64,000 nt of DNA from Acorus gramineus (GCA_030737835.1 CM060853.1:2298941-2362940), one strand, 5' to 3'. Positions 34,601 through 45,300 are shown, counted from the stretch's first letter. Notes: generated by a model from the letters alone, not told the origin. A program made the numbers and translations.

Positions 34601-36421
34601 ATGCTCCCAAAACTTTGAAGAAGTAATGAGTCCAAAAGTAGTTCCCAACATAACTAAAGATAATAATCCAAACGTTAGCCTGCCACAATGAAAAAGAAAA
34701 AAAACATAGGCACACATAAACACATGATAGAAAAATAGTGAGAATGAATAAGTAGCCACAACAAAATAAAACTTCAATAGTTTCTGATTGGATTTGGGAG
34801 GCTTAGGTTAGTTTCATATCATCATTTTCTTGACCGACTGACCTTCACCCAGTAGCGATCCTTCCATTGCCTGCTGCTGTCATCCTGCAATAAATAATAA
34901 TATCAGTGAAGCTTCATAATTTACTGTGCATAAAAAAGGGAAAAGGTTACAACATCCAAAATAGAACATTAAGAAGTTATAGCATTAGCATTATAACAAA
35001 CAAAAATGACAAATTCAATAATGGAGTTTTAACAAGTAAGAAAAACCAAACCCTATTCTGGACATAAAACAATGTACATGGTTATTCTATCCATATGGAA
35101 AAACTCAGGGCGGAGAAAAGAATATTTACCTTTCCAACAACTAAAAGGGGTACCACAAAGGTTGGAACCGCCGAGACCAACCCAAGAAGTAAATACTCCA
35201 ATTCTGAGAATCTCTGTTTCATCAAATCAAATAAAATCTTGTGAAACTTTGATTTGAATCCATTAATTGAGAGACTGAAAGAATTACACAAGTTTCTCTA
35301 TTGCATGCAATACAGAAGCAGTTCTGAATTTCTGATTAGTCGCATACATAGGCCCAAGCAATCGCCAATGAACATGCTGACTAGGCAGACGAACGCCTAG
35401 GTCCATGTGGATCGCCTAGCTGCCTAGGCGTCATCCAGACAACTACGAGAAGCAAAATGGGATATTATAGGGATGGGTAATTTTTTCTCTGTATTGGTGT
35501 CTCTAATTCATGTTATTGAAGGAAATGCGCTTTCCATGAGTGACAGCAAACTGTTTTTTTAGACTGATTAAAGCATGAACATCCATCTCTGTGAAAATCT
35601 CTTCCAATGCGAGGATTTTCAACCAATCAAACATATTCTTAAAAAACACCATAGGCTGCGCATGAAGTCAAAATATTCAAAAGTAGTATACCAAGTCAAG
35701 GAGAAGAAAAACTAGAAAAGCTCCTGCATTGTTCACACAGAACAACAAAAAGGTGACTTTTCATCAAAGGCACCATAAACCACCTTGAAAAGCACTTTTT
35801 TTTTAATGTAATTATATATCATAAGATGATATTAAACATTCGATCTTCATCCAAATAGTAACAAAATAACCAACAAGAGAGAAAGAGATATAGGAAGAGA
35901 AACTGAATAGAATTATATGTACCAATGGAACAGAACAACATAAACCAATCTTTTAGTCAAACCACAATAAACAACCCACCAAAGAACCTATTTTTTTTCC
36001 TTTCAAAATCAAATCCCACAGAATCACAAACCCATCAAGAAAAATTTACACAAACCACTCAAATAGAACGACCAAAAGGAGACACCTTAATCCAAACAAT
36101 CCACAATATATAGCTACGTTTCATTTTTTTTACCACAAAGTACTCCAACAGAACCAAACAATCCATCAAAGCTCACCCCAACAAAATCAAAGGCTCAACA
36201 AGACAAATTTACACAAATCACTCCAAGAGGGAATTAAAAAAAGGAGACACCTTTTTATCCAAACTACTCACCAAATATAAACTACATTTCATTTAAAAAA
36301 AAAAAAACACCATCTTTCAACGTAAGTAGCTCCAAAGCAATCCGAATTGCTCAAAAAACAAAAACATATCTTTTCATCAACACCGAATCACTTCTCCATC
36401 AAAACAAGCTCAACAGATCCA

Positions 36422-36472
<51 letters not shown>

Positions 36473-36786
36473 TGGAGAACCTCATAGAGCTTGAACGGAA
36501 CGACAACACCGAGGCAGAGAGTGAGCCAGAAGGGCGTGTAGAGCAGGAAGAACAGCTCCCCCCACCTCTTGCTGGGGTTCACTGCCAACCACCGACCATC
36601 ACCACCTCCGCCGCCGCCACTCTCCGCCGCCACCTTGGCGGCAACTTCACGGCCCGATCCTCCTCTTCCACCTCCTCCTCCTCCGCCGCCGCCGCCGCTG
36701 AAACCGAGGAACCCCATGAGGGGGGTGTCACTACTGGTGGTGGGAACCCTAGATCTTGTAGTGTTGTTTGTTTTTTTACCCTTCAT
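31602..36786 (-). CDS. CPI1: Cycloeucalenol cycloisomerase (cyclopropylsterol isomerase)
   Basis: Seven minus-strand exons: 36786-36481, 35213-35130, 34884-34843, 34679-34569, 33913-33722, 32881-32784, 31773-31602; borders are GT-AG and phases fit. Known role: opens the 9,19-cyclopropane ring of cycloeucalenol to give obtusifoliol in phytosterol synthesis at the ER membrane. Seen: NPSKRWGELFFLLYTPFWL, KDRYWVKANVWIIIFSYVG, GNYFWTHYFFKVLGASYTF, MTLRRLRHS, EAAWILALSYFIAWLETIA, FPYYSFVDRDSMYKVGSLF and DALGAAMLVTIILDLWRLF, in the order of Arabidopsis CPI1 and with several membrane spans. From the first ATG it has 334 residues, from the in-frame ATG at 36717 it has 311; Arabidopsis has about 280, so the later start is likelier. 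The extra N-terminus is a poly-glycine tract encoded by GGC/GGA repeats. Intron 1 starts in a CT microsatellite. Confidence 0.95.
36036..36361. repeat. 163-bp tandem duplication in CPI1 intron 1
   Basis: CAAGAAAAATTTACACAAAC (36036) recurs as CAAGACAAATTTACACAAAT (36199). Both copies continue with GGAGACACCTT, ATCCAAAC and TACATTTCATT or TACGTTTCATT. Confidence 0.8.
36424..36470. repeat. (GA)n microsatellite at the CPI1 intron 1 donor
   Basis: About 45 bp of GA lie 10 bp inside intron 1, a CT tract in the transcript. It keeps the exon 1 frame open as a false LSLSLS tail. Confidence 0.95.
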
Positions 36787-38184
36787 TGTTGTCTTTATTT
36801 ACTATTTGGTCCTCCGCCTTTCTCTCTCTCCCCTCCCTGGATTCAGGAGTTGAAATCGGAGCTTCGGCTGGAGTGAGAGTGAGAGAGAGAGAGAGACGGT
36901 CGGTTAGGGTCACACGCGAGTGAGACTAAAGAAAGGCTTCTGTGGTTTTTTTTTTTTTTTTTAAAGGGAAGTTCAAGTATTAGACACGTGATTCGTCCCA
37001 TTTATATATAATATCTGAGTTAAATTTTCATAGGGAGATAATGAATATTTTATTTGATTAAATTTTTTATGAATATAATATATAAAAAACGTTCAACAAT
37101 ATATTAAACACATGAAAAATCATTTGTAAATGACGATTTTATCACTCTGGATAAAATCGTCATTTGTAGAGGGTTTCCTGTAATTTTTAATGCATTGTAG
37201 GAGACTTGTGGTATTCCTTGATTTCAACGGGGGTTAATCAAACGGAACATTCGTAAAATGCAAGAGTTTAACTCAGGGGGCTATTTGGATTTACATAGAT
37301 ATCTTTAAGGGTTATAAGGATTTTTGAAAAAGTCAGGTGTTATATGAATTTTGATCAATTTATAGGGATTATTTGAATTTTTCACTTTTTTTATTGAAAA
37401 ATGTTACACTCAGTATTTATTACAATCACAAACATAGTTTTATATATTTTTATTTTTTTTAAATTTCATATATATCATCTAATGAAATATAAATTTTTAT
37501 AAAAAGTGAAGTATATATATACTTCTATGAATTTAATGATAACATTTGTAAATTTTTTTTAATGAGGTATATATCTCGTTATGATGAGTATGCGAGACTA
37601 ACGATATATATAAGACTGTATTTGATACTGTAAAATAGACTGAGAATAACAACACTTGTATGCTTCACATAATAAAACATTTACTTTGTAAAAAAGTACC
37701 AATAAATTATATATACTATTTTATATGAAAATAATATAATCATTGGTGGAGTGCATATTGTCCTAGTGTAATTTATACTCTACTAGTACACTATTTAAGA
37801 TTACTTTTTTTTCATTATGTGAAAAAATTATATACTGATTTATTTAGATATATACTTCATGTTTCATAATATTATATACTTAATTAAATAAATATATACT
37901 TCAAAGAAAAATCAAAACAGTTGGGAGATTGCAAAAGAGTTTACACAAGAGGTTGAATATATCATTTTTCGAAGTATATGCATTAAGCCCATGTTTCTTT
38001 AAGCATAAGAGAGTGGATAATGTGAGAATAAGTTTATCTTGTTTGGTACCAATAAACTATAAAAGTATGTTTAAATGAGTTAAGATAAACAATAACAAAA
38101 TATTCAGAAGATGCCCCTTATTTATCCATCTAAAATAAAATAATGACTAGCAAGAAAAAAAAAAGAAAAAAGACAACTTGATCA
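36787..38184. other. Upstream of CPI1 and AT-rich intergenic DNA
   Basis: A short GA tract (about 36878-36896) sits in the CPI1 promoter or leader. Beyond 36960 the DNA is AT-rich with no gene. It contains a perfect hairpin at 37128-37165. A segment near 37985-38110 (AGAGAGTGGATAATGTGAGA) resembles 51400-51590. Confidence 0.55.
37128..37165. repeat. Perfect 16-bp-arm hairpin
   Basis: AAATGACGATTTTATC, a 6-nt loop, then GATAAAATCGTCATTT. The arms match exactly. No coding or known RNA context. It could be the centre of a decayed foldback element. Confidence 0.9.
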
Positions 38185-38960
38185 TGGTTTCCCTCTTGCA
38201 AACTGGGGAATGGCAGCAAGATAGGCTTCTGGAGGGACACATGGTGTTGTGTCAAAAATTCCCTAATATTTATGCTATTGCAAACAACCAGGAGGTCCCG
38301 TTCATGGTGGCAAAGTCAATAGCTATATGGAAATGGAAGGTTCCCCTCAAAGTCAAAATATTCATCTGGTTAGTTATGCAACAGTGCATCCTCACCAAAT
38401 CTTACAGAGCTGCTATGTGGCGACCAGGAGCGGACACGAGGTGCTTGATGTGCGGGAATGAGCGGAAGTATGTGCAGATCTGGGCACTTTTGAACCCCTT
38501 ATTACATACTCAGGGAGTTCCTCAAAATCTGGAGGAATTGTGGGCTAGATTGAGTAGCGGCACCAGGTCGGGTTCCTCCAAGGAGTATGAGTTGGTGTCT
38601 CAAATTATCGTCCCGATGGCATTATGGGCTATTTGGCTTGCTAGGAATCGAGTGATCTTTCGAGGTCATCGTTTCTCTGAGGAAAATGCGTGGGAGTCTA
38701 CGATGGGGTTCATATGAGACTGGGGAGGCGTACTGATAAACGCTGGGAGAGTGTTCATTGTAGGAGGGGTAACTCAACATTTTCCATGAGTAGTGTGTAT
38801 ATTGCCTTTTTTTGTTTGTTAGTATGTTTTTTTTCTTAGTTTTATGTTATTTCGTTTCTTGGTATATCTCATACCAGTGGGGTGGTCGCTCCTCAGCTAA
38901 TATATCTTTATGTTTTTTCTTTTACTTTCATGCTTTGGATTATTGTAACTTCGAATTCAA
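38185..38960 (+). mobile_element. LINE 3' fragment (RT zinc-binding domain)
   Basis: An open stretch (38178-38717) reads KSIAIWKWKVPLKVKIFIW, LVMQQCILTKSYRAAMW and RCLMCGNE, the zinc-binding domain that ends plant L1 ORF2. It is followed by IWLARNRVIFRG and a T-rich tail. It is truncated at its 5' end and in the opposite orientation to the LINE at 21.5-30.9 kb. The HxxxC part of the zinc motif is lost. Confidence 0.8.
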
Positions 38961-39095
38961 GTTATAAATGGACTACTTTCAAGTTCAAAAAACCTTTATC
39001 ATGTTTTAGAAATTAATTATCTAATTTTTTTTATTAATTATTTTATACGTAATTAAATTAATATGTATCATAATAATTAAAAATGCAACAAAACA

Positions 39096-39168
39096 GCCCG
39101 TCTAGCTCAGTTGGTAGAGCGCAAGGCTCTTAACCTTGTGGTCGTGGGTTCGAGCCCCACGGTGGGCG
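39096..39168 (+). tRNA. trnK-CUU: tRNA-Lys (anticodon CTT)
   Basis: 73 nt fold into a full cloverleaf: acceptor GCCCGTC/GGTGGGC with G-T wobbles, D-arm TAGCTCAGTTGGTAGAGC carrying the A box, anticodon loop CTCTTAA, and T-arm GTGGGTTCGAGCCCCAC carrying the B box GGTTCGAGCC. No intron. A T run follows at once (39170-39175) as the RNA polymerase III stop. CCA is not encoded, as expected for a nuclear gene. Confidence 0.97.
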
Positions 39169-39200
39169 CTTTTTTATTTTTTTGTCGCACTTTGTTTTTG

Positions 39201-39335
39201 CAAATAAACCCCTCGTCTTTCAACATTCGTAGATCTGTACCTCGGTAGTTGGGTAGGGGCACTTGTGAATCGTGACTGATTCCATTCTCATGGAATGTTT
39301 TCAAAATGGTCCTAGGCCACATTAAAAGTTAAATC
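39201..39335. repeat. 135-bp dispersed repeat, copy next to the tRNA
   Basis: Clearly similar to 43692-43827: TTTCAACATTCGTAGATCTG, CTCGGTAGTTG, GTGACTGATT, TTCTCATGGAATGTTTTCAA and CTAGGC...TTAAAAGTT. It starts 32 bp after the tRNA. Type not recognised. Confidence 0.85.
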
Positions 39336-40213
39336 AAATATTGACATATCATTCAAACAAAAGGGCAGAATAAATTTTATTACTCCCTATCGATGCCTTT
39401 TACTTGAAAGTCCGGAAAAAAATGAGTGTTGTTATACACAATTTGTTTTTCAGCTAATAGAAAATTAGTAGAGCATACATTCACATTAATAAGGAATATG
39501 TTTTGATATAATTTTTTTACATTTTGTAATTTCATTGGAGTATATACTTTATTTTTATAAAAGCATGTACCTTATTAGATGATGTATTGTAACGCCCTCG
39601 TACCCAAGACTTCATTTTGAAGCTCAAATACGGTCTGTTACCCAAAATTTCTCGATAAAAAACACGGGTCACATATTTTTTTTTTGAAAACATAAGAGAT
39701 TTATTTAATCATACCAAATGATAAACCATAACCAGGATCTAAACATAACTCATCCTAAACGTGGATGATTACACATAACATAGTTTTAACACAAACATCC
39801 AACTTTTTTGCTGAAAGGGACTAAGGAAACTACATGCCAAGGAAAGGCTTATTCAACCACCTAGATGCAACAGAAGATAAACGCACAAACTACGATCGCC
39901 ACCACCGAGATCGACGATCACCAACGGCTACTCTGAAAGGTTGGGAAAAGAGGGGTGAACTACCACGCGCTCAGTGAATGGATTTTTATGTCCCAATAAT
40001 ATAATATATTCCAAAATAATAACCTTAATAAAATGTCACAGAAACAGTTACATATATAAAATGATACTTCAATAATCATAACTTAAATAAGAATAACATT
40101 TTAGATGCATAGCCTCAAAAGAACTTTCTTAAACCATATGATGCATATGAATGCAACGGACACGCATGCCCGTATTCCATGGCACCTAGCCATAAGGATT
40201 TTGCTCTAGAAAT

Positions 40214-40335
40214 CGTGTCACCTAGACATGTCACCTAGATGTGGTCACCTAGACGAAGTCACTTAGACTTGAGTCCATACTAAACCGTAGTCACATAGAC
40301 TGAACCACCTAGGCTGCGTCACCTAGGCGATGTGA
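40214..40335. repeat. Degenerate CACCTAGAC minisatellite in the 40-kb LTR
   Basis: GTCACCTAGAC or a close variant (CACCTAGACATGT, CACCTAGATGTG, CACTTAGAC, CACCTAGGCTGCG, CACCTAGGCGATG) recurs about eight times with uneven spacing of 12-25 bp. Confidence 0.75.
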
Positions 40336-40667
40336 TGCATGCATGATCAACCACATGTTTTACATTTCAAATATATATACATGTGGCAGTTTCAAATATT
40401 AATATTTTCTAACACAGTACGTAATAAAGCATCAGCCTATATATAATATGACATGCTCAAATTTTAAACATAAAATAGTAATTAAAATCATTGATAAAAT
40501 CATTCAAAAATTATATAGGAGACTAGACCTACTCACCTTAGGTCCAACAACACGAAACAACTCTAGAAGGTCTAAGGCAACCTAACCAGACCTGAAAACG
40601 ATACGAATCGATCACAACATACCCAAACAGTACGGAACTTGATGTACCCGTACTCAAAGAAAACCCG

Positions 40668-40762
40668 ACGGCTCCCACAGGGCCGTCCAAGATGAAACTA
40701 ACGGCTCCTCTTGGAGCCGTCCAAAATAGTGCCCGACGGCTCTTAACCGAGCCGTCCCAAGG
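40668..40762. repeat. Cluster of ACGGCTC...GAGCCGT short palindromes
   Basis: GACGGCTCCCACAGGGCCGTC, then ACGGCTCCTCTTGGAGCCGT, then GACGGCTCTTAACCGAGCCG follow one another. Related units recur at 41725-41810 (GACGGCTCTGGTTGAGC, GACGGCACCTCCTGTAGCC, GACGGCTCTCCCATGAGCC). Each can form a small stem. Confidence 0.8.
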
Positions 40763-41858
40763 CAGAAAGCATGAAACCCTATTATTTTTTTTATATAAAA
40801 ATACTTTAAAGCATTCTATCATTGAAAACAAAACATGAGTCGTTTTAAAACGGTGTAAAACACTAAGAAACTCATAACGAAATCAAATCATGCGTACGAA
40901 AAATCGAATTAGAACAAATCAAAGATTCTTTAAAAACATCTTTGGAAACCCTAGATCTATCGTAGGCATAATAACTAATATAGATCTATGTTTAAACTAA
41001 AAAAGTCATAAAAACATGTATAAGTTCGGAGCTATGCATATAAGGGTTGAAACAAGACTTAAACGATCATAAAACACAATTTCTACCTTGAACAAACAAA
41101 TCATAAACATGATATATACATAAACATATTCATTTATATATGAAAGGCTTATCAGTTATTTACAATCACATAATATAATAATTATAACATAAGATCTGAC
41201 AGTCTTTTATACCATATAAAATAATCATGAAGAATCTAACAAGAAAAACTCAAGAAATCATCAAATCTTGAATATATACTCATGAGACCTAATACCATCG
41301 TCTAAAACTTGTTAAAACGTTATAAATCCTCGACATAACATTGATAAAATACAAGGACCCGAAATCATACGAAAACTTTCAAGAATCAAGAAGAAAAATC
41401 CATTCTTTTTGTTGGAAAAACCTTAAAAATGAGATCATATAATAAGACCTCGAAAGGGAAATCATTATAAGTAAAAACTCTTCATAAACAGAGGGTAATA
41501 CTCACTAAAAATCTTTGTTCAACTCCCTTCCTGAGCTCCTCAACAATGGTGCCGAAGAGAAGAAGAATAAAACTTTAGGGTTTTAGGGTTTCGAAGCAAA
41601 GGAGAGAGAGAAAGAAAGAGAGGTTAATAAACCTCACATACACATGGGGACAGAAATACGACACAATCAATGCCTTTGTTCTTTCAGAAAACGAACTGAA
41701 TTTGAATTCGAAAACCACCCAGATCGACGGCTCTGGTTGAGCCCGTCGCCCAGATCCTGACGGCACCTCCTGTAGCCGTCACATCTCGACGGCTCTCCCA
41801 TGAGCCATTAGAAACCAACTGATTAAATACAGTTAAAAGTCACAGTTGTTATATGTAT

Positions 41859-42374
41859 ACTATTTTTAAAAAAATTCAAAAACATACATTTAAACTAAAA
41901 TTGGGGCTGTACGTATATAACATTATCCAAAAAGAATATCAGGGTTTTCTTTATTGTGGTTTTATTTTAATTTTATATTATTTTATAAAATAATTATATT
42001 TTATTTAGAAAAAATACATAAAAAAATCATCAAGTATTGAAAATACCTAAATTAGCCGTTAGTGCCTCAAAAGATTTTATACCAATACTTAATCTTAACT
42101 AAGAGAAATTGAAAGAAAGCCTATTAAACACCTCGCCAAAGAGTTTGTAAATTAGTTTTTTTTTTCACTTATAAATTAAAAGTTAAAACATGTTCTAACG
42201 TTTGTAAATTAAGTTTGAAAATGAGTTTTTTTCACTTATAAATGGAAGATGACTTCATCCTTTTTTTAGGATAGTCAATCTCATAGTCACTTTAATAACT
42301 CTACACATTTTGAATTTTTTAAAAGTATATACTAAGAAAGAGGTTACGATGATAATCTTTAAGAGTTCTGGAAA
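41859..42374. other. Intergenic DNA with a dispersed repeat copy
   Basis: No gene. The part 42212-42281 (AGTTTGAAAATGAG, ATAAATGGAAGATGACTTCA, TTTTAGGATAGTCAAT) is repeated at 43828-43905, on the other side of the WD40-bearing element. Confidence 0.55.
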
Positions 42375-43640
42375 AATAACGTTTGGTTCAGTGAAAAATA
42401 TTAAACAGTATTTTAAATAAGTGTGTTTGGTTAACCAGTTGACATATGCGCTTATTGGAATGGTATGTTGGTCCATTTTATAAGTGCTGAATGTTATTTG
42501 ATGTTTGGTTAAAAACTTGAAAATAAAAATTATTTTTTCCATTAATAAAAAAAAAGATAATGTGGTTGGGTCAATAAAATACATGTACTACACCACTGCA
42601 ATTTGAATCAAATGAGAATCAGATGGAAGCCTATACATATTTACAAAAAAATCTCAATAAAACCTCATTATATAGTCCCCCAAAACATGTGAACAACAAT
42701 AAAACACACTCCTTTGACAACACTTTCAAGTTCTGATCCTCCCCTTCTTGTTTCCCAGGCTGGTAATCCTTACCCACCAAACTCTAACACTGTAAGCTGA
42801 GCCTTCTAAGCACTTTACATGCCCTTCATGCCCACTTATGCTCCCCAACCTTACAAACCCCCCACCACCATCACCCTCCCTCTTCCATATCCCAATAGTC
42901 CTATCAGTAGACCCACTGCACACAAACTCTCCCATCAAACAAAACAGCAATTTTGTGTGCCTTCACATCACAAACCACCCTCCACCCCCCTCCCCCCTCC
43001 ACCCCATCAAACCCCCATCCAACCCACCTCCATAAACCAACTTCCCCTCCTCGCAAACGATCACCGAATTCATCGAAACCTCCTTATGCCCCTCCATCAC
43101 CAAGCAATGCGCCCCTCCCAAGGTAGTCCCTTTTCGTGGGCAGTGTCGCGATCAGGCGGAACGCGTTCTCTGACTGCCCACGCGAGACCTCCCACACGCG
43201 TATCCAGCGTTCTTGGTGGGCAGTGAAGACGTAGTTGTCGACGGAGGAGAGGGCCTTCACGGAGCCGTTGCCGCGGCCAAAGGCAGTGGAGGGCGATAAG
43301 CTGAGGACTCGCTGGAGCTTCTCTGCTAAGGATTTGTTTTTCGGGTTCTTTGAATGAAATGGTGAGGCGTGAGGAGAGAGAGAGTTGGGTAGATGGGTTA
43401 TATATTGTGGGTAATTTGTGATAAGTGGGAGGGGTATATTCATCTTTTTGCAGGGTTAAAAGGCGGAGGTGAAAATAAAAAGTGTCACTCCCATATCTGA
43501 AAATTTTGTGATATTTTTTACTTAACGTGGAAAGTTATCAGTACTTCAAAGAGTGTGAACCAAACACCTACTTAACAAAAAAACTGCTGATTTTTCAGCA
43601 TTAATCAGAATAAGCACTGAATATTCGGTGAACCAAACAT
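42375..43640. mobile_element. Inverted-repeat element enclosing a WD40 gene fragment
   Basis: The left end GTTTGGTTCAGTG...ATATTAAACAG (42375) and the right end CTGAATATTCGGTGAACCAAAC (about 43632) are inverted relatives. A second, inner GTTTGGTT pair (42429; 43558 inverted) supports terminal arms of about 60-80 bp. The middle is the minus-strand WD40 fragment. No clear target duplication. The type could be Harbinger- or hAT-like. Confidence 0.55.
42726..43443 (-). pseudogene. WD40 protein fragment (JINGUBANG-like), broken
   Basis: The first part (43330-43110) reads GSVKALSSVDNYVFTAHQER, WIRVWEVSRG and LIATLPTKRDYLG, matching the second and third blades of the plant JINGUBANG-type WD40 family as I remember them. 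A later part (42950-42745) reads FVCSGSTDRTIGIWKREGD and LGSISGHEGHVKCLEGSAYS, then VRVWWV, matching the last blades. Several central blades are deleted, and the two parts are in different frames, with a stop soon after each. The N-terminal 30 residues or so look unrelated to the family. The family normally has seven blades in about 400 residues in one exon. Non-functional as read. Confidence 0.75.
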
Positions 43641-43691
43641 CGCCTTAGTCACTTTAGTAATGCTTTATTTTCAAACTTTTTTGCATTTCTT

Positions 43692-43827
43692 ACAAATAAA
43701 ACCCTCATTTTTCAACATTCGTAGATCTGTATCTCGGTAGTTGCATAGGAGCATTTGTGAACTGTGACTGATTTTATTCTCATGGAATGTTTTCAAAACG
43801 GTTCTAGGCTACTTTAAAAGTTTAAAT
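43692..43827. repeat. 135-bp dispersed repeat, second copy
   Basis: The partner of 39201-39335, with most positions shared and no tRNA beside it. It is directly followed by 43828-43905, which repeats 42212-42281. Confidence 0.85.
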
Positions 43828-44095
43828 GAGTTTGAAAATGAGTGTTTTTTCACAAATAAATGGAAAATGACTTCATAAATGTTTTTAGGATAGTGAATAT
43901 GTTTTAAAATTTTTAAAATACGTACTTATCTTTCATAAAAAAAATGTATTTATTTTAATGAATTAAAAATAAAAAATAAAATATAGTTTTTTAATCGAGT
44001 ATAACCTAATTTAAGCATGGAATCATATATTTGATTAGAAACATCCTTTTAAAAGTAGCTTGTCAGAAGTATCTCACATACTCAATTATAACTAA

Positions 44096-44320
44096 GGTAG
44101 CGTTTGGAAACACATTTGAAAAATAAGATTTTGAATAAAGTTGTTTAAATAGACTTTGATATTAGAAAGCGCATTTTTTGCGTTTTTAAAAAAATAATAT
44201 TTTTGCACTAAAAGCCGTAAGTAACTTTTTTTTATTAAACATGCTTTCTCAAACCTGTTTGATAATATATTTGAGCTTTTTGCTTAATTAAAAAATAAAA
44301 TCATACTCCAAAACGGGGCC
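44096..44320. mobile_element. Tourist-like (PIF/Harbinger) MITE
   Basis: GGTAGCGTTTGG at the left and CCAAAACGGGGCC at the right form imperfect terminal inverted repeats. TAA flanks both ends (44093-44095, 44321-44323), the 3-bp duplication of this superfamily. 225 bp, non-coding. Confidence 0.75.
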
Positions 44321-44406
44321 TAAGTGTAACACAACACCACCCACACATGATAATAGAAGCAACAAGGCCTACCAATACACAAGATACATTGTTGACAATA
44401 TGAGAC

Positions 44407-44606
44407 ATAAAGTTTTCATATCAATATGTATTGATGAGAATCCCATCAGCACGTATTTAGATGGATAATACATGATGATTTAAAAATCTTTCATTAATTA
44501 AAAATTTCATTGATAAAATTCTTTCGTATTTTGATAGACACGTGTTGTCAATCCAGATACATACTGATGATATTCTCATTAGTATGTATTGATATGAAAA
44601 TTTTCT
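44407..44606. mobile_element. Mutator-type foldback MITE with perfect 9-bp duplication
   Basis: Inverted arms of about 65 bp (TTTTCATATCAATATGTATT left; inverted TTTTCATATCAATACATACT right) nearly fill a 200-bp element. ATATGAGAC occurs exactly at 44398-44406 and 44607-44615, a 9-bp target duplication as made by Mutator elements. Confidence 0.88.
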
Positions 44607-44984
44607 ATATGAGACTGTGTGTGGGGACTAAGAATAAGGACCAAGAATAACAACACCCTATTTTAATTGATGTATATATATAGTTATTTTTTATATATAG
44701 TTTTAATGTTTTCTAAACAAGAAGATACAAATTAATAACATGTTTAGATTTTTAGCTAAGCATATTTTATAATTTCAGTGGACTTTATCCATTTTTATCT
44801 TTAAAAGCTTAATGAGTTTGTTTTGTTAGATAAGCTATATTTTCTTTTTTTGGTGGGTACATAAGCTATATTTGGTTAGCATTTACTCATAAATTATATA
44901 TCTTTTTTTAAGTATACATGAATTTTATTCCTTAAACCCCCTATGTCACTTCTCATAGGGCTATGCACCACTGATAGTTATACC

Positions 44985-45300
44985 GTGATAGATAATAATC
45001 CATGCAGAATAAACAAATTTTTATTTGGTTGCATTTTATGTTATTTTTTTTGGAAAAAGTAAAAATGATATTTTTGTTATTTAGTTCACTTTTATTACAG
45101 TAATGATAAATTGTGGATAAGGGATGAATAAGAGTTTATGATTTTTTAAATGACAATTATACCCTTGAACAAGTGTAAGAGATGTGTGACTGATATGATA
45201 TATGTGACAATTTTTAAAATATGTGTGTAAGACTGATAGATGAGATAAAAAAATTTTAAGTGACTGAAAATGTTATTTTTATTTTTTAATATAAATAAGT
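44985..45300. repeat. Dispersed AT-rich repeat, second copy
   Basis: The partner of 5385-5660 in the RLK intron: AGATAATAATCCATG, TTTATTTGGTTGC, GTGGATAAGGG, AGTGTAAGAGATGTG. Confidence 0.55.

Larger units (their letters stand above)
39588..41853 (-). mobile_element. Solo-LTR-like fossil, opposite orientation to the 24-kb LTR
   Basis: Left end TGTAACGCCCTCG is the reverse complement of an LTR end of the GGGCGTTACA type. TGTAT at 39583-39587 and 41854-41858 is a candidate 5-bp target duplication. Near 39945-39965 it carries, inverted, the CACTGAGCGYGTGG/CACCCCTC module seen at 27278-27304 in the first LTR, so both belong to related Ty3/gypsy-type families. No retrotransposon genes inside. The right boundary is less certain than the left. 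Old, on the evidence of its divergence from the other LTR. Confidence 0.6.

Noticed and set aside
36472-36876. 134- and 94-codon plus-strand ORFs with poly-Pro/Ser
   Set aside because: Antisense of CPI1 exon 1 and its glycine-codon repeats.
39107-39322. 71-codon minus-strand ORF ending GLEPTTTRLRALRSTN
   Set aside because: It is the antisense of the tRNA-Lys gene plus the adjacent repeat. This is a well-known false protein seen across databases.
40541-40831. 97-codon minus-strand ORF near the ACGGCTC palindromes
   Set aside because: Its text follows the palindromic repeats (RALFWTAPRGAVSFILDG) and has no domain; it is part of the LTR-like fossil.
42255-42584. 109-codon minus-strand ORF
   Set aside because: AT-rich, spans a dispersed repeat and the arm of the WD40-bearing element; no protein similarity recognised.
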